Source: Isoetes taiwanensis
Lineage: Eukaryota; Streptophyta; Lycopodiopsida; Isoetales; Isoetaceae
DNA length: 64,000 nt
Assembly: GCA_021234155.1 (NCBI GenBank)
Contig: JAJEKV010000072.1
Coordinates: 1,468,526 to 1,532,525 of the forward strand
Direction: 5' to 3'
Of this stretch, positions 24,187 through 33,849 are shown one piece after another. The stretch's first letter is position 1. Each line of letters opens with the position of its first letter. The position numbers and the translations under genes are program-made. The notes under the pieces were generated by a model. That model had not been told where the DNA came from. It did no database searches and worked only from the letters and a program-made list of their open reading frames with translations.

Positions 24187-24440
24187 CTACATGTATTCTG
24201 CCATTTTCTTCTTGGATATCTTGTCAGCATTAAGGATGTACACGTCCTTCGCCTTCTTGCCCCCTATTTTCTTCTGCAAGACTGGCCACTTAGAGGCGGC
24301 AGTGCAAATGGCTCGGACGTGTCCTGCAACTGTGGCATCTTCTTCAACTTCGTTGGCGGCATCCTCTTGATCCAACGGGTCGGTCTCGTCGTTATTTTCA
24401 ACGTTTGGGCCTTTTTTTGCTCGCCCGGCGGGGCTTCTCC
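24187..24440 (-). pseudogene. Unrecognised acidic/lysine-rich coding-like fragment
   Basis: Minus strand reads an acidic stretch (NNDETDPLDQEDAANEVEED) followed by a basic Lys-rich part (KKIGGKKAKDVYILNADKIS). Composition looks protein-coding rather than random. It lies just before LTR-retrotransposon leader sequence but in the opposite sense, so the link is unclear. Confidence 0.3.
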
Positions 24441-24536
24441 AACAAAAGTGTTCTTCAAAAGCCTATGGTCGAAGATCAGGTTCTTAAGCAACTGACTCCT
24501 GAGACCAGCGTTCCAGCCTATTTGATTGTTGACTTG

Positions 24537-25885
24537 TCATAATCCTGAACCCAAGTGTTTCCAAGCCTCTGTTGAGCATACAACATAAAGAATTCTTGTT
24601 TTGATTTGAGCCCAATTGGGTGGATGAACATCTCTAAAGATTGGAGGTGAATTTATTTACTAATTTTTTTGTTTGTTTTCTTACCTGAGAACAGAGATTT
24701 TGATTCATATCAATTTGGATAATCGCAGACGATCTATCTTGAGAAGGGATGGATTGATATGGAGCGAGCATGGGGAAGTGGTTCACATTGAATAAGGTGA
24801 CAAATTATGGCAGATTCTTGTAAACAATATTATTTCCTATGCTGTTAATGAGAAAATGGCCAGGAGTAATAATTGTCCAAAGACAGAGACACTTGCCAAT
24901 ATGAAGTTTATACCACCATTGTAATATTTAAGGAGAGGGTCCAGGCATTAGCACATATTGAGGATGACAGGGCCGTGCATGTTAAAGGGTCATACATCTA
25001 AAATGGAAGATTCTTAATAATAAAAGAATATGCTATTCATAAAGACAAAGGGGAGGACCTTTATTATTTAATACGATAGGTCGTCTACTATTAATATTGA
25101 AGGGCTTAAAAGGGCAATAGTGTTATATAAGGTTAAGGATGGACATCTAAGAGACATACCCACAATCAGGACAAAAGCGGCTGATCAAGTACTTGTACCA
25201 GCGACTATGTGTTGAAGACACCTGCAACAATTAGTTAATACCTGCGACCAACTTTTGGACCAAAAATGGACTGCCTCTTTCTGGCTGCAGATGGATGCTA
25301 CTGCCGTGGTATAGATTTGCTTTGAGTTTGATTGATGCTCAAATTTTGTCAAGAATAGACATAACCTATTATTATCCTATCTTGGTATTCCTATTCGTGT
25401 GCCTATGTACTAATTAACCTTCTGAATGAAGGTGGAGTAGGGAGGCTACGTAGAGTAGCGAGATTATTCTAAAAAGCTAATAAGCCAGAACTAGTGCCTT
25501 GTATGTGCCATAGCCTAGTAGACCTACTTAGGTGGTTAATTGTGCTTCCATATCTATCTTGCTTGAATAAGATCTAATTTATTTCGAGTTCCATTACTCT
25601 CTTGAGTAACTGCTGAGTTCTTGTTGTTAAAAGAGAGCAAGTTCCTTAAAGCATACCAATTGATATCAGAGCCAATGAGACTCATGAGACTCGTGCTCTA
25701 GACTATTTAACTATTGCCTTGCCATAATTTTGAATCCAAGTGTTTCCAAGCCTTTGTTGAGGCATACAAGATAAAGAATTCTTGTTTTGATCTAAGCCCG
25801 GTTGGGTAGATGAGTATTTCCTAAAGATTGGAGCTGAATCTATCTACTATTTCTTTTGTTTGTTTTCTTTAGAACAAGGACTATT
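24537..25885 (+). mobile_element. LTR-retrotransposon debris with duplicated leader and iMet primer site
   Basis: TGATATCAGAGCC at 25661-25673 matches the initiator-tRNA-Met primer-binding site (TGGTATCAGAGCC) of plant LTR elements with one change, so an LTR should end just before it. The following 160 bp (25723-25885) form the untranslated leader. A homologous leader copy lies at 24537-24710 in the same orientation (both contain CCAAGTGTTTCCAAGCCT and TAAAGAATTCTTGTTTTGAT). The 1 kb between them has only broken frames. The LTR start could not be fixed. Confidence 0.6.
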
Positions 25886-26071
25886 TGTGATACATATCAT
25901 CGCACCGTGGCTACGCAACTTAACAATATGCATAGGAATGATCGAAATAACAAATGACTAAGACATAAGATATAGATGTTACATTTATTTATAGCGTAGA
26001 CAGTGACGTTTCTGATACAAAAATATTTTATGCATTTTATAGAAAAGCTTTTATATTAATACAAAAATCTT

Positions 26072-27160
26072 TCAAGTACATTTTCTTTTCTTGGCGTCGC
26101 GGTCTGGAATACTTGAATCAAATGCTTCTAAGTCCTCTTCCTTTACTCCAGCTCCAATTGCATCTAATAGACAATATATCAGGGTCCTGTGCACAGGACA
26201 AGCGAAGTGCTTCCTTGTCCGCTCCATTCAAACCTAGAGCTGCTTTATTTGCAAGCACAGAGCACATTTTTAAGCCTCCAAAGACGTACATAGCTATAGC
26301 CCTATCTACTGCTATAAATCGATCATAGTTCGTGGGTAGGGGAACATGGTTGCCAGCCAAGGATAAAGCTTTAAGCTTCAGGATCTCTTCTACTCCAGAT
26401 GGACTATATTTATTGTGAAACACAATAATTTCTCCCTTGTGAAGGTAGCCCATATAATGTGCAATACTAGCGTCTTGGCCTAGGGTGACTCTTTCATGCC
26501 TTGCACAAAAGTTATCAGTAAATAACTCTTGCATAAAAGGAACATCGGATTCAAGTAAGAAATGAAAAACGAAACGAGATAAATACCTCTCTCTTGTCAT
26601 GTTCGAGAACTGCTGGGTTTGTTATTGAGAAAGAAGACCTCAACAACTCACGTTCTATGAACACAATTTGAAGAGGAGGGAGCTTCAAATATGACATCTT
26701 TCACTGCTTCATACCCTGCTTCAACTTGCTGCGTGACAATGTCAAATGCGTCCATCATTGAGGATCCATCATAAGTCACAATCTCCATCATTTGTCTGAG
26801 AACATCAGACTCAAAGTCTATAAGTCCTCCCAGGCCTACATCATAGGCATATATCTGGCCCAGTATCTCGTCCTCTCTCAGCCCTGTCACTTTAGATATA
26901 TCACGCAACAAGAAGTATGGTTTTCCCACCTATGTGGATGGGATATGCATCTGATAACCCCCAAGTAGACAGTTTCTTCTCGGAGGCCTCCTCTTCCAAT
27001 ACCTCCTCATTTTCCTTATTTTCCAATAGGAACTTCTCTTGGTCGGGATCTATCTGCTCCTCTACTGGTGAGGGGACGTTCTATCTGAGTGAAGGCAAAC
27101 CAGTCATAGGACATGATTTCACGTTAGGTCCAGCTCTAGCCATGAAGCTATGAAGAATGC
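26072..27160 (-). pseudogene. Unrecognised gene, 3' half, frame-disrupted
   Basis: Coding-like blocks on the minus strand, in order. 27145-26940: starts MARAGPNVKSCPMTG and ends in a Glu/Lys-rich stretch; one internal stop. 26929-26648: open, FLLRDISKVTGLREDEILGQ then a helical, acidic part; it joins the previous block by a frameshift. 26600-26118: 160 codons with PTNYDRFIAVDRAIAMYVFG. After another frameshift the frame runs to a TGA at 26074-26072 through an acidic tail ending KKRKCT, a possible nuclear signal. The GT after the second block and the AG before the third suggest an intron, but the phases do not join. I know no family with these motifs. At least three breaks indicate decay. Confidence 0.5.
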
Positions 27161-27230
27161 CCCCATATGCATCGGTAGACCTATTGCACTCTGCCATATG
27201 TCTACTGTCAGGCAAAAATTATTGTATACA

Positions 27231-27690
27231 GTAGTTTTTTTTTTTTGAAGAACTGTGTCATCAATATATTAAAAGAATGATAATGTTACAAAGCAAGTGA
27301 GGAGGAAGGAGAACTGCCCCAAAGAGACAAATATATTCCGACACTCCACAACAAACTCAAAGAAAAATCGCGAATCCCCATCACTGCATTAAACCAACCA
27401 TCACCATCTACAACACCCAAGAAATCCTCGCCAAATGGCAAACTTCCGCTTCTACTAATCCCGGAACACCGTAAAGCTTTGAAATAGCCTCAGACTGAAG
27501 TTGAGAAATCGAGAGGCAGAGGGTCGCTGAATCCCCCGAAAAGATCCACAACCGCCGCCGCCTTCCAAATCAACCACACACCAACCAAGCCACGCGACAG
27601 ATGCAAGGCTTACCGCCACAAGAGCGCCAAACACCGTGATAGCGATGAAGTAAAGAATCGGCCGCTAGTCAATCTCACCAAAACAGCCCC
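27231..27690 (-). mobile_element. 5'-truncated L1-type LINE 3' end
   Basis: A T-run at about 27,233-27,246 followed by GAAGAACTGTGTCATCAATATATT is the complement of a plant LINE 3' end plus poly(A). Minus-strand sequence upstream reads eroded LINE 3' coding/UTR sequence. It separates coding-like blocks of the unrecognised gene on either side, so it probably inserted into it. The upstream boundary is approximate. Confidence 0.65.
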
Positions 27691-27910
27691 TAACCCAATC
27701 CCAGATAGTTGCATCAACTGGCTCCTTAATTTCCTCCTCAAACTCTTCTGGATGCTTCTGACGAAAATCCCGTTCTTTCTCTACTATATTATCGTATCAT
27801 GTGCTAAACAACTCCCATGCCTTATCTGATCTGCTCTTTACCATTTTTGGTGAGCAGCGCCTCGATTTGTGATAGTTGGAAGGTGAGCGCCTTAGTAGCG
27901 GCTTGATATG
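27690..27910 (-). pseudogene. Unrecognised gene, middle block
   Basis: Minus strand reads AYQAATKALTFQLSQIEALL, a break, then EKERDFRQKHPEEFEEEIKE and VDATIWDWVRGCFGEID with one in-frame TGA between. Charged, coiled-coil-like composition. It lies upstream of the 26.07-27.16 kb blocks on the same strand and is probably part of the same decayed gene. Confidence 0.4.
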
Positions 27911-27915
27911 CAAGA

Positions 27916-28168
27916 GCGAGTAACACCGTGGCTACGGTGCGAAAGTAACACGTCCATATTTTATGTTATACACAATTTCGCATCGTGGCTACAGTGCGGA
28001 AACAACACTTCCTTATTTTTATGATATCCACAATTTTGCGCCGTAGCTACGGTGCGAAAACAACACTTCCATATTTTATGTTATACACAATTTCGCACCG
28101 TGCCTGCGGTGCGAAAACAACACTTCCTTATTTTATGATATCCACAATTTCACACCGTAGCTACTTTA
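27916..28168. repeat. Satellite of about 57-bp units, each carrying a perfect hairpin
   Basis: About 4.4 units begin at 27,916, 27,973, 28,031, 28,088 and 28,146. Each has a core such as CGCACCGTAGCTACGGTGCG that folds into a hairpin, followed by AAACAACACTTCC and an AT spacer. Spacers alternate between TATGTTATACA and ATGATATCCA, so the array is a higher-order dimer of about 115 bp. A single related core, CGCACCGTGGCTACG, lies at about 25,904. Confidence 0.85.
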
Positions 28169-28319
28169 ATTTTTTATGTTACACCGAAAGCAAATCTTTC
28201 CAATTAATATACAATAGATCTCCAATTAAACGTCACTTATATTTATATTACATAGATTCATATACAGATAATATTTTTGGTGGCATGCATGACCCCAATT
28301 TATAGCATTCTTCTCTGCG

Positions 28320-28570
28320 CTTTCCCACTTTCTGGCCGTCGAGCATAAAATGGAAGAAAGTTAAGTCTCTCTCAAACTCCAATTGCCGCCGGACATCTAA
28401 TAGAGACCACTCGCTCTCCACTCCGAGACTTTTGAATAACTGATTATCCGTATGAATATTTAAGTATATGACAACGGAATGAGTGCCATCATTGTCGTCT
28501 TGTTCTACTGGAATCCAGACGTACTTTCTTCCTTCACGGACATTTCGTTATCTCCTATACTTAAAAGTGA
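28320..28570 (-). pseudogene. Unrecognised gene, 5' block, possible ubiquitin-like fold
   Basis: The minus-strand frame reads KYVWIPVEQDDNDGTHSVVI and continues through EWSLLDVRRQLEFERDLTFF to HFMLDGQKVGKRREECYK. The order of short strands, a DVRRQL helix start, a FxFMLDG strand-turn and a following GKRREE is what a beta-grasp (ubiquitin-like) domain would show; this is inference. Sequence further upstream to about 28,960 is coding-like but broken by stops. Confidence 0.4.
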
Positions 28571-29019
28571 CATACAAGATAAGAGTGACCCTCCATCAAA
28601 GCAGTACTTACAGCCAGATTAGCGCCTGCGAATTTATAACAGGCTCTTATTATGGAGTTGCAATAAGGAAAGACAATATTAAATTGTTGTAAGAGTCACA
28701 CAAGAGGCATTCAAGAAAAAAGTAGAAACAAGAATACCGAGAGTTAGAACTACTACGATAAACTTCGTCTGCGAGTTTGCAGGACACATTGGAAATAATT
28801 TTGTTTCAAATATCAACAAACTGTCTTGAAACTGCTACAGACTCGTTTCTTGCTTCAATACGATCAAATCTACCAGGCTCATTCAGTAGACAACTTTCAG
28901 ATATTAATTCAATTCTAGCATGTTATAAGCCATATGCTTTGCTTGCAGATATCTCAATATTACAATAATCCCTTAAGCCAATTCTAAAGCTTAAATCCTA
29001 AACTTGGATTGTTGCTAAA

Positions 29020-29840
29020 TTGCCCTTTTCCGAAGCCCCGATTTACTTATTTTGCATCCTTCGTGTTTTAGTTCGATGTGCTCCAATGTTCATGCTCCCT
29101 TTGGTCTTGTTGTCACTAAATATCTTAATATCTAGTTCTATTATTATGTTTATTGCGCTGATCTCATTTGTTCTTTATATTCCATCAATTGCATTAATCA
29201 TGTTTGTCCATATTTCTGGCTTTGTCCTTGGATTTTGTTTGGGCTTTTGCCTTCTTTGCTATGGGTTTCTGCCCTCTTTTCTTTTCTTTTGTCCTTGTCT
29301 TTTCTTTTCTTTTCTTTCTGTCCTCTTTTCTTTTCTTTTCTTTTTCTTTTGCTGTGGGTTTTCGCGGACGACAAAAATCTATCTTTATCTTTATCTTTAT
29401 CTTTATCTTTATCTATTTGGTCATTAGTCTCCTTAGCCTCCACGGTCTAATTGTTCCACCCGTATTTTTTCAGTTATTCTATTTGGCCATTTGCTCGCAT
29501 TTTTTCTGTCTTTTCTTTGGTTTCATACACGAACCATACGATTCATTCAATTTGCTCTCGTGATTATTTTTTGCTTTACGTCTCGTCCAATTTCTTTTTT
29601 TTTTTTTTTTTTTAGTAGCTAGCATCGCTTGTTCTGCTTTAGATAGTTATCTCATTTTCAACTGCCATACCTTGTCCCTTTAATCTAGCCTTCTTCGTGA
29701 TCTCCTGGTTCTTTATCCCATTTGTGTGTTTACTTTTTCAAAGTTTATTGGTTCTGTTTCACTCCTGTCGTCTCTTTCCAAAGTGTCTCCTTCAGTTCCT
29801 TCTTTGACCTTCTTTGCTGGAACGTCACATTATTTACTTC
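29020..29840. repeat. Pyrimidine-rich tract with TTTTC and TTTATC microsatellites
   Basis: The plus strand is almost purine-free over long stretches. 29,275-29,345 is built of CTTTT units and 29,377-29,413 of about six TTTATC units. Runs such as poly(T) at 29,592-29,612 are also present. Open frames here (Phe/Leu/Ser-rich on plus, Lys/Asp-rich on minus) are by-products of composition. Confidence 0.75.
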
Positions 29841-29842
29841 CA

Positions 29843-30690
29843 GAAGGTGGGGGCTATGGATGAAGCCCGGCTGCCCAACCTTGCTTTGGCAAAGGGCGAT
29901 GGGCCCGGCAATGACTCAAAGCCTCGCTGAAAGACAAGCAAGCCCAAGTGGTTCTCGCTATGGAATGTGCAGAGGCACATGATGTGGATCTGCTGCATAC
30001 ACCGGGAACGGGCCGCTTTGAAGCAAGATTTTGGATGCTTGCTTCATGGCCAAGCTTTGGGATGCAGAGGCCCCGCCACATGTCAAGGTGGCAAATTATC
30101 GACAAAGAGGTTAATCCCATGCTCACGAGGGGCCCACACCACTACCTCAGGCACCCATCTACCCATGAAAAAGCCAGGTGATTGCTTCCATTCGCGACAG
30201 TGCACACCACCACCGCATTGAGACAGGGAGATGGATTCGGGAGCCGCGTGAGGACAGAGTCCGCCAATGCCGCCGTAAGCCATTGAGGATGAAAGTCACG
30301 CCTCCGTGCCTCGCTCGTGCAGATTTAGCATATCCGGCTCGGATGTTTCGGTTAGTTGTGCCCCATCGCCTTGCATGAGCTACCGAAAGCACCGCCCTCA
30401 GAGGTTTGTTGGGATCATTACCTCCGTGAGGTAATGGATACGCCGGACTTCGCTTATGCCCCCCGTCCGACATTAACCTCACCTGTGCTTTGTGATTATG
30501 TATATAATCGGCAGTATGTCAGCATCCTTATTGCTACTAAGGTTTTTCCCGAAAACCCTTCTGGGGGGGTTTTTAATCTCGGTAGTAATACGCTAGTTTC
30601 CGCTCTCTCTTTGTACTTGGGTCCCATAGGCCAGTTGGTCTCCGTGGACGATAAAATCATATTCTATTCTATTCTATTCTCTATTGAGAG
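29843..30690 (+). mobile_element. LINE copy B, 5'-truncated
   Basis: Homologous to LINE copy A from about 1560 onward (both read AAAGACAAGCAAGC and TGGTTCTC near the start). The 3' end is shared: a CATTACCTC/GAGGTAATG hairpin at 30,416-30,436, the GAAAACCC..GGGGTTTT hairpin at 30,545-30,575, GGGTCCCATAGGCC, then a TTCTA tail at 30,662-30,688. GC content is much higher than the flanking T-rich DNA, showing it inserted there. The reading frame is broken. Confidence 0.85.
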
Positions 30691-32280
30691 ATATTTAATT
30701 CTGGCTCCTCTTTAACTTCTGTTGATATTATCACTTTATCAGCTGCTTCACTTTTCTCTCCTAATTCCTTTGACTTTCTGCTCATTTTTCCATTTATGTT
30801 ATTTTGGTCTCTTTGTGTCCTTTACTGTTAATGCATTAATTCTGTCGGAGTTGTGCATTGTTATTGTTGTTCTCATTTTGTTATTGTCATATACGTGGAT
30901 TTATTTCTTTTTATCCGAACAATTCCTCTTCCCATCTTTTCCATAGTTCACTTTATGCATTTCGTTGTTACGATACTCTAGTACAATACCTTTATCGTCT
31001 TTCACTGCGTTGTTCCATTTGTTTCTTTTATACACTTCGTTATTCCAATACTCTGGCACTCTTTACTTACCCTTTTGCTTCGTTTGTTTGTTCCCTTATT
31101 CTATTACATTTGTTGTCAAATGACTCCATTATGACTTATGCGCTCTGTCGTTCTGATATTCTGGCACTTCTTACTTGCTCCTCTTTCCTTGTTCTTCCAC
31201 TTGGTCTATGATCCCCATCAGCTCCTTAGCTGGTATTTCGTTTCATTTTGCATTGACCCTTGTAGATTGGTTTCTCTCTTTGGCTTCTTCATTTCATATT
31301 CATCTTCTTATCTTATTTGTGGATTCTGGTTCATCCCATTAGCTTTTATTTCATTTTTCTCTTTCGATTATGGTTACCTCATTTGTCCCTTCAGGAAAGA
31401 TTAGTCATTTTTAGTTGTGGCCTTGATAGGGCCCACATCTCTACTTCACTTCTTTGCTATGTCTATTCTATTAATTCCGACTTGCTCCATTGTGAATTTG
31501 TTGCGCTCCAATTGTTATATGCTCCTCATAATCTCGGTTGCTCTATTTAATATCATTTTTCTATTTTCGTTGTATTTGCATTGTTTCCCTCGTTAAGTTC
31601 CTTTGGCTTATTGTTCCGTCTAACTTTGTTGACGTTATTTTGTATCAGCTCTTTCTCTAGTTTCTTTGTCTTCTTGCTCTTTTACTATTGCTGGTTAAGT
31701 TAGTCAGGTTAGTGTTTTTGTTAGTGTTATATTTACTGGTTCATTAATCTTTTGAGATTTTTACTTTATTAATGTCGTCATCCCATAATTGTTTTTTCCA
31801 TCTCTTTCTTCATTATTCTATCGTGTCCTCTATTTTTTATTCCTTTTCCATCTCTCACTGCGTTATTTCATTGTGTCCTTCCATTTTGCATCTCATTATT
31901 CGAAATTCCTACTTTACTTGCTCATTCTACTTCTTCATTGTTCCATTTTCTTTGTCTTCTCTTTATTTCCTTTTGCTCCATTTTTCTTGGTTTCCTTTTC
32001 CTTCCATTCACTCTGATTGCCTTGGTTGCTCTTTTGCTCTCAATGAGCCATCTCCTCTGGTACCTGGGGATCTCCTTACTTGCCTCTTTTGCTTGTTTGT
32101 CCCATTGCTCTATTATCTTGTTGTCTCATTATTCCCTTTTATCTCTGTTATCTCATCGATTTCGTTGATGTCTTGTATTCTGGCCATCCTATTTGCCATT
32201 TCCTCCCTTCATTTGTTTCGTTCTTTTTCCTCCCATTAGCCTAGTTTTCTCTATTTTTTGGGGGTAGATTCCTCTTCTAT

Positions 32281-32380
32281 CGGCCACTTGGTTGTGTCTT
32301 AGGACCCATCCTAGGAATGACATGGTTCTATTGCTTTCTATTGCTACAATAGCAATAGAACCGACATTCCTTGGATGGGG
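32281..32380. repeat. Inverted-repeat element and one copy of a 37-bp direct repeat
   Basis: CACTTGGTTGTGTCTTAGGA followed by CCCATCCTAGGAAT occurs at 32,281-32,318 and again at 33,230-33,265. In the first copy the sequence from CCCATCC through GGTTCTATTGC is inversely repeated at 32,345-32,380 (GCAATAGAACC..GGATGGG), giving a hairpin with arms of about 32 bp. The second copy lacks the right arm. Confidence 0.7.
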
Positions 32381-32692
32381 ACATCTCATTTCATATCCCC
32401 TATTTGTTCTGCCTCTTTTTCCATTTTCATTCGTCGGCATTCTCTTGAGCTAGATTTCTCCTCTTTTGTCCTACCATCCATCACCCTCCCTTCCTTGATG
32501 GTTTGCTTGCAATGGGTCATGTCTAATTTCCATTTTTTCATTATTTTGTCCCACTGTTGAAGTTGTTCCATTTTGTTTTGATCATTGACCATCTTTAGTC
32601 TCTATCTATTTTCGCTCTGTAGCCTCTAACATCCTCCATATTTTCTTTTCGTTGTTCTTTGCAAGAGCATATGTTCTTATGTTTCTTTTTCT

Positions 32693-32915
32693 TGGCGTGG
32701 CACTATAGCCTCTAAAGTATGCTTATTATTTCATTCTTTCTCGGCATGGCACTGTAGCCTCCGAGGCATTCTTCTTTATCTTTCTCTCTCAGCGTGGCTC
32801 TGTAGCCTCCGAGGTAGCACGGATGTTTATTCCTGTGATGGTCATTCCGTGGGCTTTCTAAATGGTCGGCCGTTGTTTCTTTCTCGGCGTGGCCATGGAG
32901 CCTCCGAGCTTTATT
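32693..32915. repeat. Four diverged CTCGGCGTGGC..TAGCCTCCGAG hairpin units
   Basis: Units at about 32,693, 32,748, 32,798 and 32,882 share CTCGGCGTGGC, a short spacer and AGCCTCCGAG. The ends pair (CTCGG with CCGAG, GGC with GCC), so each unit is a small hairpin. Spacing is 50-85 bp with T-rich linkers. Confidence 0.7.
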
Positions 32916-33849
32916 AGTTATTTGATATTCTAAATGTGCAAGTCGCCTAACTCCCTGATGGGTCATTGTCTCTTTTCAATCTTGACTTTGCAGGTTAATT
33001 TGGAGGGCTAGATTTTCTTCCCGATGAGCAGCCATTGCCAGGTTTTCTCATCTTTGCCTCGCTTAGACAGCGGATAGATCATATTTTATCTTGTTTTCTT
33101 CGTTTCCATCTTGCTCTCAATGATTGTCTAGTTTTGGAGTTACCAATATTTCCAGACATTTTACCCCTAGTAGGGGAATCAATATGTACTCAGTGATTTT
33201 CAAAAGCTCAATGGGAACCACTTCACTTGGCCACTTGGTTGTGTCTTAGGACCCATCCTAGGAATACTGATAAGGTGACCGAAATTAAAAAGCTATTTTT
33301 CTTACATATGATTATATGAGGTTTATATCAGTATTGGCATGTGAATACAGTAATTGCTGACCATGGACCTCGTTTTACGAGACTGAAGAAGTATTTGGAT
33401 TTTATGTTAGGGTTTAGTTGTTTTTGGCACAAGGCAAGAGCAGAATATCGGGTTGCAGGGTAGTGATTTCAAGATCTATTTGCCCCTCCAGGATTTCAAG
33501 ATTTGCAAGGCGGTTGCAGCATTAACGCAGACAAGCTTAGCTGGCTATGAGCTTGCAAGTCCCCTATTTTTGTGATTAACATAAGTTCTCCAGTTTCATG
33601 CTTCTGTAGAGGCTCGAATCCACACAGAAATAGGCAATTGTGAAAAGCCTATACAGAAATAAGTGGTTGCAGAGCTTTAGAGACTGGAACCAAAAGCCTG
33701 AATAGGGATTGAGAGCATAGTTACCGAAAACAGAAACGGAATGAAAATAGCAAGTTGAAATTGAAAATGAAAACGAGAACAAAAATGAAAACGGCCTAAA
33801 AAAGGCAAGTTCTCAAAAAAATTCAAAAAAAAAAGAGATATATACATAT

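Larger units (their letters stand above)
30691..33000. other. Pyrimidine-rich interval, no supported gene on plus strand
   Basis: Continuation of the T/C-rich DNA on the other side of LINE copy B. The minus strand reads Lys/Glu/Asn/Met-rich pieces (for example 32,592-32,386) that recur in loosely similar form, which could be a very decayed coiled-coil or gag-like sequence. I cannot show that any of it is a gene. Confidence 0.4.

Noticed and set aside
29020-29563. Hydrophobic 119-135-codon plus-strand ORFs and a KDKDKD minus-strand ORF
   Set aside because: Result of pyrimidine-rich DNA and TTTATC/TTTTC microsatellites. No family resemblance.
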